NCBI GenBank assembly: GCA_963794165.1
Contig: CAWCCT010000011.1
Coordinates: 744,001 to 808,000, forward strand
From: PALSA-350 sp963794165
GTDB taxonomy: Bacteria > Acidobacteriota > Terriglobia > Terriglobales > Acidobacteriaceae
DNA length: 64,000 nt
Direction of reading: 5' to 3'
Shown in pieces: positions 16,534 to 23,775 of the stretch; position 1 is the stretch's first letter; each line of letters begins with the position of its first letter. Both the position numbers and the translations under genes were made by a program. The notes below the pieces were generated by a model. The model was not told the origin of the DNA and searched no databases. It saw only the letters and a program-made list of their open reading frames with translations.

Positions 16534-18051
16534 ATGAAGAATAGGCGTTTTGTGGCTTCTCTCCTCGCAGCATTGCTGCCCGGAATTGTGAATGCGCAGC
16601 AAGAGCCTGCGGCCATGCCACCGCAAGCGCAGCAATCCGCAAGCTCGGCCGCTTCAACCCACTTAGACCAGAGGCTCGACCAGGTTCTAGCGGCGTTAAA
16701 TGGCATGCAGCATCAACTCGACGATTCGAAACAGCAGATTGACCAACTGCACCACGAACTCGAGGAGATGCGCGCACAATTGGCGGCGGCGAATGCTGAA
16801 ACCCCGCCCGCGACTGCGGAGGCAGCTTCCCAACTGCAAAACAGCGTGCAGCAATTGCAGGATCAGGGGGAAATTCTGCAGGCCGAAGTCAAGCAGCACG
16901 ATCAAACTAAAGTGGAGAGCGCGTCAAAATACCCGGTCAAGATCAACGGCCTTTTGCTCTTCTCGTCCTTCCTGAATGACGGCGCTGTCGATAACATCGA
17001 TCTGCCCATCGTTGCGCTTCCCCGAACGGCCGCGATCGCTCACGGAAGTCTGGGAGCAACCATGCGGCAGACGATCCTTGGTTTGGAAGCGAAAGGGCCC
17101 ACCCTCTGGGGCGCACGCTCCTCTGGCGATTTTCACGTCGACTTCTTTGGCGGAGTACCTTACGCGGACTACACCACCACCACAGGCACGTTGCGCTTGC
17201 GCACTGCGCACACCAGGCTGGATTGGGCAAATCATTCTTTGATCGCTGCCCTGGACGCACCGCTCGTTTCTCCTCTAGAGCCGACGTCGTACGTTGGCCT
17301 CGGTGAACCACCATTCGCCTGGTCGGGGAACTTATGGATCTGGTTGCCTCAGGTCGAGTCAATTAACCGAACACGATTGGGCGCAGGAACCCTCGGTTAC
17401 GATTTCTCGGTGGTGGATCCCGCCGCGCCTGGAAATCCAGCAGTTTCAGGAGAGCGGCAGCCTGACGCAGCCGAGCGCAGCCGCCAGCCTGGTTATGAAT
17501 CTCGCGTCAGCTATACCTTCCCGCTCCTGGATCGATCCTTTACCGTGGGCGCGGGAGGGTACTACAGCCGCCAAACCTATCCAAATAGTCAGCACGTGGA
17601 TGCGTGGGCGGGAACCGCGGACTGGAAACTCCCAATCGCTCGACGGTTGGACTTATCAGGAGAGTTCTATCGGGGCCGCTCTCTGGGTGGGCTGGGAGGA
17701 GGAACTTTTAAAGATTACGTGACCGATCCGGATTCAGGCGACATTTATGGCCTCAACGATGAGGGTGGATGGGCGCAGCTCAAAACCAAGATAACCCGAT
17801 CTTTCGAGGTCAATGCCGGCTTCGGCGAGGATGCCGGCTTCTCTAGAGAGCTGCGCTATTACATCGATCCCACCGCGACCGATGCGTACACAAACCTGGC
17901 GAGAAACCGCACGGTGTTGGCAAACATCGTCTATCGACCGAAGACATATCTTTTGTTCTCGGCCGAGTACCGTAACATCTATAGCTGGCCCATCGCAGGC
18001 AGCGTCAACACCTCCCAAAGCCTCGGCTTGGCAACAGGATATTCCTTCTAG
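16534..18051 (+). CDS. Coiled-coil outer-membrane porin-like protein
   Basis: About 505 residues. A signal peptide ends near VNAQQ. An Ala/Gln-rich coiled coil follows (about 25-115, heptads such as QLDDSKQQIDQLHHELEEM), then a domain of about 380 residues with strand-like alternation that ends in Phe (LATGYSF), the classic outer-membrane barrel signature. A coiled-coil stalk before a barrel resembles porins that trimerise or touch peptidoglycan. ATG 16534 has GAGG 6 nt upstream; the frame opens at GTG 16498, but that start would spoil the signal peptide. It overlaps the copper protein gene by 1 bp and follows the kinase gene by 41 bp, so the four genes from 13976 probably form one operon. 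Confidence 0.68.
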   Translation: MKNRRFVASLLAALLPGIVNAQQEPAAMPPQAQQSASSAASTHLDQRLDQVLAALNGMQHQLDDSKQQIDQLHHELEEMRAQLAAANAETPPATAEAASQLQNSVQQLQDQGEILQAEVKQHDQTKVESASKYPVKINGLLLFSSFLNDGAVDNIDLPIVALPRTAAIAHGSLGATMRQTILGLEAKGPTLWGARSSGDFHVDFFGGVPYADYTTTTGTLRLRTAHTRLDWANHSLIAALDAPLVSPLEPTSYVGLGEPPFAWSGNLWIWLPQVESINRTRLGAGTLGYDFSVVDPAAPGNPAVSGERQPDAAERSRQPGYESRVSYTFPLLDRSFTVGAGGYYSRQTYPNSQHVDAWAGTADWKLPIARRLDLSGEFYRGRSLGGLGGGTFKDYVTDPDSGDIYGLNDEGGWAQLKTKITRSFEVNAGFGEDAGFSRELRYYIDPTATDAYTNLARNRTVLANIVYRPKTYLLFSAEYRNIYSWPIAGSVNTSQSLGLATGYSF

Positions 18052-18767
18052 TGCGCTTCTCTATTCCATTGCGTACGACGCTGGCTTTTGTCTGTTGGGC
18101 CGCTTTTGTAGTGGCCGGCTATGCCGAGACAGTGGACGCATCGCTGCAGGTTCACATGACCCGGCTGGGCAAATCGGTGGATCAGATCGCTGGCTCGACT
18201 GGTGTTGTCGTTTGGCTAACTCCACTTTCAGCCGCCATCGGCGATTCCAGACCCAAACCCGGACACTATCGGCTGCTGCAGAAGGATAAGACGTTCACTC
18301 CGCACTTACTCGTAATCCCCACCGGCAGCAGCGTTGACTTCCCTAATCTCGACCCCTTTTACCATAACGTCTTTTCATTATTTAATGGAAAGCGGTTCGA
18401 CCTTGGCTTGTATGAAAGCGGAACCTCAAGAACCGTGCACTTTGACCACGACGGGGTCTCGTATATCTTTTGCAATATTCATCCGGAAATGAGCGCCGTC
18501 ATTGTCACTCTATCGACGCCATACTTCGGAGTGTCGGCAGCGGATGGGAGCATCACGCTGCATGCCGTACCGCCCGCAACCTACGAGATGCATGTTTGGG
18601 CGGAAGGCAGCAGCGCCGGTGAGCTGAATGCTCTGAGCCGGCGCGTGATCGTGGCTCCCTCCCAGAGGGACTTAGGTACAGTTAATGTCACGGTTGACTC
18701 GCACTTGCCTGCGCACAAAAACAAATTCGGAGAGGACTATCAGGCGCCCAACGACTCCATATACTGA
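18051..18767 (+). CDS. Exported blue-copper (plastocyanin-like) protein
   Basis: A 238-residue protein with a signal peptide (about 1-25) and a cupredoxin-like fold. The putative type 1 copper ligands are H105 (DPFYHNVF), C141, H144 and M147 in FCNIHPEM, the usual order His...Cys-x2-His-x2-Met. The C-terminal part (about 165-225) looks like a second beta domain with PPATYEMHVWAEG, as in methylamine-utilisation-type cupredoxins. GTG overlaps the porin-like gene's stop by one base. It is the last gene before a strong terminator. An electron-transfer or copper-handling role in the periplasm is likely, and it parallels the CuA protein in the 5 kb operon. Confidence 0.82.
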   Translation: MRFSIPLRTTLAFVCWAAFVVAGYAETVDASLQVHMTRLGKSVDQIAGSTGVVVWLTPLSAAIGDSRPKPGHYRLLQKDKTFTPHLLVIPTGSSVDFPNLDPFYHNVFSLFNGKRFDLGLYESGTSRTVHFDHDGVSYIFCNIHPEMSAVIVTLSTPYFGVSAADGSITLHAVPPATYEMHVWAEGSSAGELNALSRRVIVAPSQRDLGTVNVTVDSHLPAHKNKFGEDYQAPNDSIY

Positions 18768-18779
18768 AGACGCGCAATT

Positions 18780-18815
18780 GCAAGCCAGCTAATCCTATTA
18801 GCTGGCTTGCTTTTT
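18780..18815 (+). terminator. Intrinsic terminator after the regulator/kinase/copper operon
   Basis: A perfect 14-bp stem (18780-18793 pairing with 18797-18810) with a CCT loop is followed by TTTTT. It sits 12 bp past the copper-protein stop and also lies downstream of the convergent ferritin-like gene. Confidence 0.92.
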
Positions 18816-18850
18816 AACACATGCTTTTAAGATGTGGGTTTGAGTGAAGA

Positions 18851-19963
18851 TCAGCCTTGGCGTTCGGCGGCATCAGCAGCTTCAGCAAGTTCGAAGGCTA
18901 CTTTAAAGAACTCCGGACTTTGTCCGGCGAATAGTCCGTCGGCGATGAAGCTCTTGATCGTGGCTACCGCACCTCCAAATTTATCATTCAGAGGACGAAT
19001 CACAGCACAGTGAGGAAGACTCGGGCTAATGAATTCGCATGGGACAGGAAAGATCAGACTGGGCTGAATCAGCGGATTAAGTGGGGAGAAAAAGTTGGGA
19101 AACGTCAGGCCTTGATCCGATACTGGCGCGACGGGAGTCTGCACCCCATTGCCCGCAAAATCGACCCACTCGAGAAAGTGAGCGATCTCGTCTCCACCGA
19201 TACCGAGTGTGATTTCCAGCGCTTCGGGAGAAGTAACCTTCTGAGACATGACGGCATACAGGCTGGAACCACCTTGTTCGATGTAACCGAAGTGGAAGGC
19301 TGCCGTGTTGGCAATGACCTGAATATGGGCTGCGGTGCCATTGAGATCAGCCTCATTTCTGGGGATGGCGGTACGGTTGGAAATTTTGACAGCTTGCGGG
19401 AACGTGGCGCCAAAGTCGGGGTTTGTTTGACTGCGATACCGAACGAACCAGCTCGTGTCAACGTTCAGATGCATCAGGTTTGTAAGGCGATATTTGCCCG
19501 GTACGGCGCCCGGCGCCGAACTTCCCGGCAGAGTATGAAACTCGTCTAAGTTGACTGGTTCCGCGCCTTTCGATTCCAGATAAGCGTTCAGGAATGTAGC
19601 GTGGCTTATTTCATCGTTGGTGTTGCTGGTTATGTATTGCGGGCCATCGCTGTCGAGGTTCGAGAGCGCGGCCTGATAGCTGTTCAAGGTTTGGTTCGGG
19701 TCTACTTCAATGGGTTTTCCAGAGGTGAGCCCGCCCAGTTCTGCATACTGCGTCCAAAGGTCCGATTCGATTAGCTCGGCTGCTGCCAGAAAACGCAGGA
19801 TGGCAATATCTCCTTCCGTTAGGCTGCTACTTTGGCCGTACGCTTTCTTTCCACTTCCTGCCAGGACAGCACCTACCGTAGCTGCGCCCCCAGCCAGCAT
19901 TCCGGTTTTTAAAAACGAGCGGCGATTCACTGACGGACTCACGAGTTCTTCCACATTCTTCAC
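18851..19963 (-). CDS. Tat-exported ferritin-like domain protein
   Basis: A 370-residue protein beginning with a twin-arginine signal (RRSFLKTG, residues 14-21) and ending its leader near AYGQ. The mature part has the four-helix carboxylate pattern of Ferritin_2-type proteins: AAELIESDLWTQY, DEISHATFLNAYLE and GGDEIAHFLEW supply Glu and Glu-x-x-His ligands for a di-iron site. The GTG start has AAGGAG 7 nt upstream. Export by Tat implies folding with metal in the cytoplasm. Such proteins are common in Acidobacteriota and their role (iron binding, peroxide handling or desiccation response) is not settled. It is convergent with the copper-protein operon. Confidence 0.82.
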   Translation of the reverse strand: MKNVEELVSPSVNRRSFLKTGMLAGGAATVGAVLAGSGKKAYGQSSSLTEGDIAILRFLAAAELIESDLWTQYAELGGLTSGKPIEVDPNQTLNSYQAALSNLDSDGPQYITSNTNDEISHATFLNAYLESKGAEPVNLDEFHTLPGSSAPGAVPGKYRLTNLMHLNVDTSWFVRYRSQTNPDFGATFPQAVKISNRTAIPRNEADLNGTAAHIQVIANTAAFHFGYIEQGGSSLYAVMSQKVTSPEALEITLGIGGDEIAHFLEWVDFAGNGVQTPVAPVSDQGLTFPNFFSPLNPLIQPSLIFPVPCEFISPSLPHCAVIRPLNDKFGGAVATIKSFIADGLFAGQSPEFFKVAFELAEAADAAERQG

Positions 19964-20132
19964 AGGCCTTCTCCTTTAACGGGGTTTAGTTTTCATTTTT
20001 TTGATTTGGTAGAGGCGAGCCTCAACGAGAGCATCCCTAACTCGCCATACCGTTAACATGATTTGCAGTCCATAGGGCGTCTCGACAGAGGATCGCCCTA
20101 ATTACTTAACCTATTCATCGTGATGACTGAAG

Positions 20133-20161
20133 TTGTCACGATGCTGTCAGATAATTGTCTC
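20133..20161 (+). promoter_or_regulatory. Triple TTGTCA-type repeat upstream of the ferritin-like gene
   Basis: TTGTCAC (20133-20139), CTGTCAG (20144-20150) and TTGTCTC (20155-20161) repeat at exactly 11 bp with 4-nt spacers. The array lies 170 bp upstream of the ferritin-like gene but reads in the opposite direction. It has the same architecture as the arrays at 13812 and 13886. Confidence 0.5.
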
Positions 20162-20210
20162 GACATATGGGCTGAGGTAAGTGTCCTGTCTCCGCGACGT
20201 CTATATAGAC

Positions 20211-20591
20211 TGCGGGAAAACGCTTTGTACAAAGGCCACGGCTTCAGCCGTACCCCACCGAGTTCGACTAACAGAGCTTCAGAGTGTGCGTGAGAACTGC
20301 CGGTTCAAGTTTCCTGGTTCCCTGACGGAAGACGGGTGCCCCATATCTCGCTCGTTTTTCGCGAGATGTGGGATACCACAGCACCTTCCCTCTGACTCTG
20401 ATTCATCCGAAGCACTTAGCGATCAACGTCGGTGGTATCCCACATCTCGCGAAAAACGAGCGAGATGTGGGGCACCCGGCCTTCGTCAGGGAACCGGGCC
20501 AAGAAAGCGTACCTCAGCGGCTAAAGCCGCGTCCGAGCATGACATTGGCACGGCTGAAGCACGTGCCCTTCGTGCAAAGCGTTTTTCCGCA
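20211..20591. repeat. Composite palindromic repeat with a nested 180-bp element
   Basis: The outer ends are inverted: a TGCGGGAAAACGCTTTG arm at 20211-20227 faces its near complement at 20574-20591. Inside are imperfect ACGGCTTCAGCCGT and GCGGCTAAAGCCGC palindromes. The 180-bp double-hairpin element at 20316-20495 interrupts the interior. The same outer element without the insertion is at 33804-34007. The region from 19964 to 20624 holds no convincing gene; the open frames in it come from these repeats. Confidence 0.75.
20316..20495. repeat. Double-hairpin dispersed element, copy 1 (reverse orientation)
   Basis: Two inverted arms of about 64 bp each contain their own hairpin: CATCTCGC, a short loop, then GCGAGATG. 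The central spacer of about 50 bp is the reverse complement of the spacer in the copy at 63219-63398, almost base for base. A more diverged copy is at 43193-43373. No gene or clear target duplication is visible. Confidence 0.85.
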
Positions 20592-20624
20592 GGCTCTTTA
20601 GTCCTCTGTCGTCTGTGGGGTATC

Positions 20625-21641
20625 TCACACCGCCAGCGTGGAGTCGACGACAGCCAGATGGTTATGCCCGCGAAGTATCTTGACGTCGGTAACTCCGAGC
20701 ACGCTCTCCAGCTTGCCTGCTGGAACCACCATGGGACCCGGACCCGGCGCCGCTCCCGGTGCAGGCTGCGGGAATGCCGTCGACATGGCCGTATGAAAGC
20801 TGACATTGCCTTCAACCTTCTGCACTATCTGATGAATGTGGCCGTTCAAAACGGTGACCGACCCAAAACGCTTCATATAGCTCAACGCGGTGGTCCCGTC
20901 CTGCGTGCCCCAACCCCACTTCTCATAGACCATCCACAGGGGAATGTGCGCAAAGACCACCACCGGCGTCGAAGAACTCAGCCCGCCCAAATCGGCCTTT
21001 AGCCATGCCAGCTGATCCGCACCCAGGTTGCCCATTGCGTCCACCTGCACGCAATTGTTCAGCCCCACAAAATGAACTCCCTTGTAGTCATGGCTGTACC
21101 AGCCGTTTCCTAGCGTCCCTTTGCTAAAGCGTTGCTTGTACTGTTCGCCATCGTCGAGCGAAAAGTCGTGCTCTCCGGGAACATAAAATACCTGCCCCAC
21201 CTTTGCGCCCTTGATCACCTGCACGGCGGCATCAAACTCCGCTGGTTTTGAGCTTTGGGTGATATCGCCGGTATGAATCATGAACTCCGGTTGCTTCATT
21301 CCTGCGTGTCCCGCATTGATCTTGTCGATAGCGATCTTCAGCGTGTTGGTCACATTCTGGTTGGCCGCTTTATTGAAGCCTATGTGGCTGTCGCTGATCT
21401 GCACGAAAGAAAAGTCCTCCACCCTAGCCGTCTTCGCCGGCGTTGACCCGTGAGTATCTGCAAGCAACTTTGAAGTCGGTACGCCGGCAACCATGGACCA
21501 AATCAGGCCGGTGCCAGCCCATGCCATGCACTCAAGGAAATTGCGCCGGTCGATGCCATCCCCAATAGGCCTCTTCGATCCCTTGGCATCCTGCGCAGTC
21601 TCGTTCTCTTGGCTCCGTGTCAAATCGATCATCCTAGTCAT
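20625..21641 (-). CDS. Tat-exported metallophosphoesterase
   Basis: A 338-residue calcineurin-like phosphoesterase. The twin-arginine motif RRNFLE (32-37) leads a hydrophobic segment. Metal-binding motifs are ISDSHIG (D84, H86), HTGDIT (D126), PGEHD (155-159), FAHIPL (H232) and NGHIH (267-270). The usual GNHD is GEHD here, so the bridging Asn is replaced by Glu. ATG 21641 has GAGGG 7 nt upstream; an in-frame GTG at 21692 would add a long unneeded tail. The protein should act in the periplasm or at the cell surface on a phosphoester, and its substrate is unknown. Its 3' end lies only 33 bp from the repeat cluster. Confidence 0.85.
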   Translation of the reverse strand: MTRMIDLTRSQENETAQDAKGSKRPIGDGIDRRNFLECMAWAGTGLIWSMVAGVPTSKLLADTHGSTPAKTARVEDFSFVQISDSHIGFNKAANQNVTNTLKIAIDKINAGHAGMKQPEFMIHTGDITQSSKPAEFDAAVQVIKGAKVGQVFYVPGEHDFSLDDGEQYKQRFSKGTLGNGWYSHDYKGVHFVGLNNCVQVDAMGNLGADQLAWLKADLGGLSSSTPVVVFAHIPLWMVYEKWGWGTQDGTTALSYMKRFGSVTVLNGHIHQIVQKVEGNVSFHTAMSTAFPQPAPGAAPGPGPMVVPAGKLESVLGVTDVKILRGHNHLAVVDSTLAV

Positions 21642-21789
21642 CGTGATTCCCTCTACAGCAGAAAACTGGGTTAGCTTGCGTTTATTCCGCACAGCCGCAA
21701 ATAATTCCGGATTACCTGCCTGTTATTCGTCGAGGACGATAATGTTCAATAATCGAAGTGCGCCTGTTGACCAGGAGTGATCCGCATTG

Positions 21790-22851
21790 ATGGCTTGCCC
21801 GTATCACCCAAATGGCCCGGTCTGGGAAGATGATTGCCAGGAAGGCGTCTTTCGCCTGCAGGTAACGGAGCCCTATTTTGATAAACAGATGAATGGATGG
21901 GTACTGAGCCGGTATGCGGACGTGACCGCGGCCTTCCAATCCCCCGAGCTTGTAGTAGTAGGCCCTGCGAGTAAAGCCGAATATCCCTCGGTGGATGAGG
22001 CCGCGCGACTGAACATGCGGGCGCAGACGAGGGACGCACTATCACCGGTTGCATTGCGATCGTGGCGGAAACAGATGCTTTCGCACGCCCGAGAACGGGT
22101 TGCCCAGTTTGATAGCGAACTGCCTGTCGACCTCATCAAGGATTACGCAGAGCCGGTATGTCTTAAGCTGGCTCTGCTGGCCACGCATCCGGATCCAGTT
22201 GTGACTCAGCATCTCACTGCACTTGCGGCCCAGGTTTCGCTGGCGGCAGCGGATCCTTTCGATGAGCAGATGAAAGCCCAGTCCAAGATCGCGACGGCGG
22301 AGCTGCGACCCTTCTTTACGAAAGGTCCGGAGCCGATGCGAGACTCCGGCTTTGTTGCCCTGTCGCGTACCCTGGTAAGTCTTTTGGGGAATGCATGGTT
22401 TGCCCTGGCACGCCATCCGCAAGAATGGAAGCAGTTGCACACGAGGCCCGCACTGGTGGCGCGAGGCGTCGAGGAACTTCAGCGTTTTGCAGGCCTGACT
22501 CGTCTACTTTTCCGCCGGGCGGTCGCAGATATAACTCTCAACGGTCTGGCGATCCATAAAGGAGAACGTGTGATCCTATGCCTGCTCGCCGCCAATCGCG
22601 ACCCGGATCGTTTTCCCGCACCTCACGAGCTCTCTGTGATGCGCCCCCGCATCAGTCACGTCAGTCTAGGTGGAGGGCGAAATGCATGTGTGGGGGCGCC
22701 TCTTATTCGCGTGGCAACCATTGCCGCTACGTTGGCCCTGGTAGAACGATTCTCGAGCATCCAGCTGGTTGCGCCGATTGAGTGGCGAGGCGGCGCCGGT
22801 TTTGTTTGGCCCGTAGAGCTACCCGTGTTACTAGCCACGGAACGCGTCTGA
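21790..22851 (+). CDS. Short, divergent cytochrome P450
   Basis: A 353-residue P450, about 50 residues shorter than typical bacterial enzymes. The haem loop is LGGGRNACVGAPL with Cys300, where the usual leading Phe is Leu. The K-helix ExxR is E229-L-Q-R232 and ANRDPDRFPAP is the normal downstream signature. The I-helix (about 186-205) reads ALSRTLVSLLGNAW: aligned with the usual A-G-x-(E/D)-T-T, the acid is Arg193 while Thr194 remains. Loss of the acid suggests altered oxygen activation or a non-monooxygenase role. ATG 21790 follows an AGGAG at rather long spacing; TTG 21787 is also possible. No ferredoxin partner gene adjoins it. The 3' end is 12 bp from the convergent gene. Confidence 0.85.
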   Translation: MACPYHPNGPVWEDDCQEGVFRLQVTEPYFDKQMNGWVLSRYADVTAAFQSPELVVVGPASKAEYPSVDEAARLNMRAQTRDALSPVALRSWRKQMLSHARERVAQFDSELPVDLIKDYAEPVCLKLALLATHPDPVVTQHLTALAAQVSLAAADPFDEQMKAQSKIATAELRPFFTKGPEPMRDSGFVALSRTLVSLLGNAWFALARHPQEWKQLHTRPALVARGVEELQRFAGLTRLLFRRAVADITLNGLAIHKGERVILCLLAANRDPDRFPAPHELSVMRPRISHVSLGGGRNACVGAPLIRVATIAATLALVERFSSIQLVAPIEWRGGAGFVWPVELPVLLATERV

Positions 22852-22863
22852 GTCTTGTTCCTT

Positions 22864-23655
22864 TCACCTGGACTGCACCACCTGGAAGCGGAAAGAGTAG
22901 CCAAAACCGATCGCGTAGTCTGGCGCTGCAGATGAGAGACCGAAGCCGCAATGGAAATCGAGTTGCTGATGTGGCGAAGGCTTGTAGGCCATACCGAAAT
23001 CGATCAAGTGCTGTGGACCGCCGTGCTGGGGAAAGTCTCCGGAGTATTCGACGTAAGCATCCAGGGGTTGCAGAAGCTGACGGTCGATATAGAAACTCGC
23101 CTGGCCAGTGAGATTTCTCTGACCTGATTCTGTTGGCCACATAATGGAGAACATTCCAGCCGCCGTCCAGTTCTTGGCTAGCGCGCGCGACCATGGCAGT
23201 TGTACGGACGGATCATAACCATGACTTGAGATCAGGTTGGCGCCCACGGGAAGGCTTACTCCCGGTATCACGGAAACATCAAACCCGCCGAGGGTCGGTC
23301 CAAGCTGCTTCTTGAAGCCAACAGTCAAATCACCAAATCCGTTGGCGAATCCCGACGAGGTGTCGTCATTGTAGAAGTAGTCCGGAACTCCCAGACGAAG
23401 TTCTGTTTTGCCGGGGATTCCGAAGCGCACTGAGGTCTCCGGAAAGTCATAGGTATGTTGGCCACCATTGCCGGTTTGCTGGAATCCGTTTTCAAACTGC
23501 AGGCTTCCACAAGGGACGACAACACTTGAACTTGTGACCTGCGGCCTATCCGTAGCAATCGGAGATTGCGCATCAGAACCGCAGTTTTGAGCTGCCGCCT
23601 GGAGCGTCAAGGTCCCCCACAAAAAGAGGAAGAGCCAGGATGAGGGACGCGACAT
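22864..23655 (-). CDS. Outer-membrane protein of the phenol MetA-degradation (transporter) family
   Basis: A 263-residue protein with a signal peptide ending near AAAQ. The start of the mature region, ATDRPQVTSSS then LQFENGFQ, and the regular beta-strand pattern (FGIPGKTELRLGVPDYF; QLDFHCGFGLSSAAPDYAIGFGYSFRF) match the PF13557-like outer-membrane family, often annotated as transporter or MetA-pathway protein. The name reflects homology; phenol transport has not been established for most members. The P450 gene is convergent and nearly touching, but they are not co-transcribed. Confidence 0.75.
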   Translation of the reverse strand: MSRPSSWLFLFLWGTLTLQAAAQNCGSDAQSPIATDRPQVTSSSVVVPCGSLQFENGFQQTGNGGQHTYDFPETSVRFGIPGKTELRLGVPDYFYNDDTSSGFANGFGDLTVGFKKQLGPTLGGFDVSVIPGVSLPVGANLISSHGYDPSVQLPWSRALAKNWTAAGMFSIMWPTESGQRNLTGQASFYIDRQLLQPLDAYVEYSGDFPQHGGPQHLIDFGMAYKPSPHQQLDFHCGFGLSSAAPDYAIGFGYSFRFQVVQSR

Positions 23656-23775
23656 GCAGAAGATGATAGCTGGAGATCCATACGCACAGCAGCGTCGGCT
23701 CGAAATCCTTACGTCTTCCTTATTTCTACCAACCTAAACTCTCTGTGTAGCCATCAAGTGGGCTGCTGGAGAATT

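Noticed and set aside
20211..20591. CRISPR array
   Set aside because: The repeats are long, inverted and few, with no regularly spaced direct repeats or unique spacers, and no cas genes are present.
20181..21002. A 273-residue plus-strand open frame across the repeat block and the phosphoesterase gene
   Set aside because: It is produced by the palindromic repeat and by the antisense strand of a well-supported metallophosphoesterase. It has no domain and no ribosome site.
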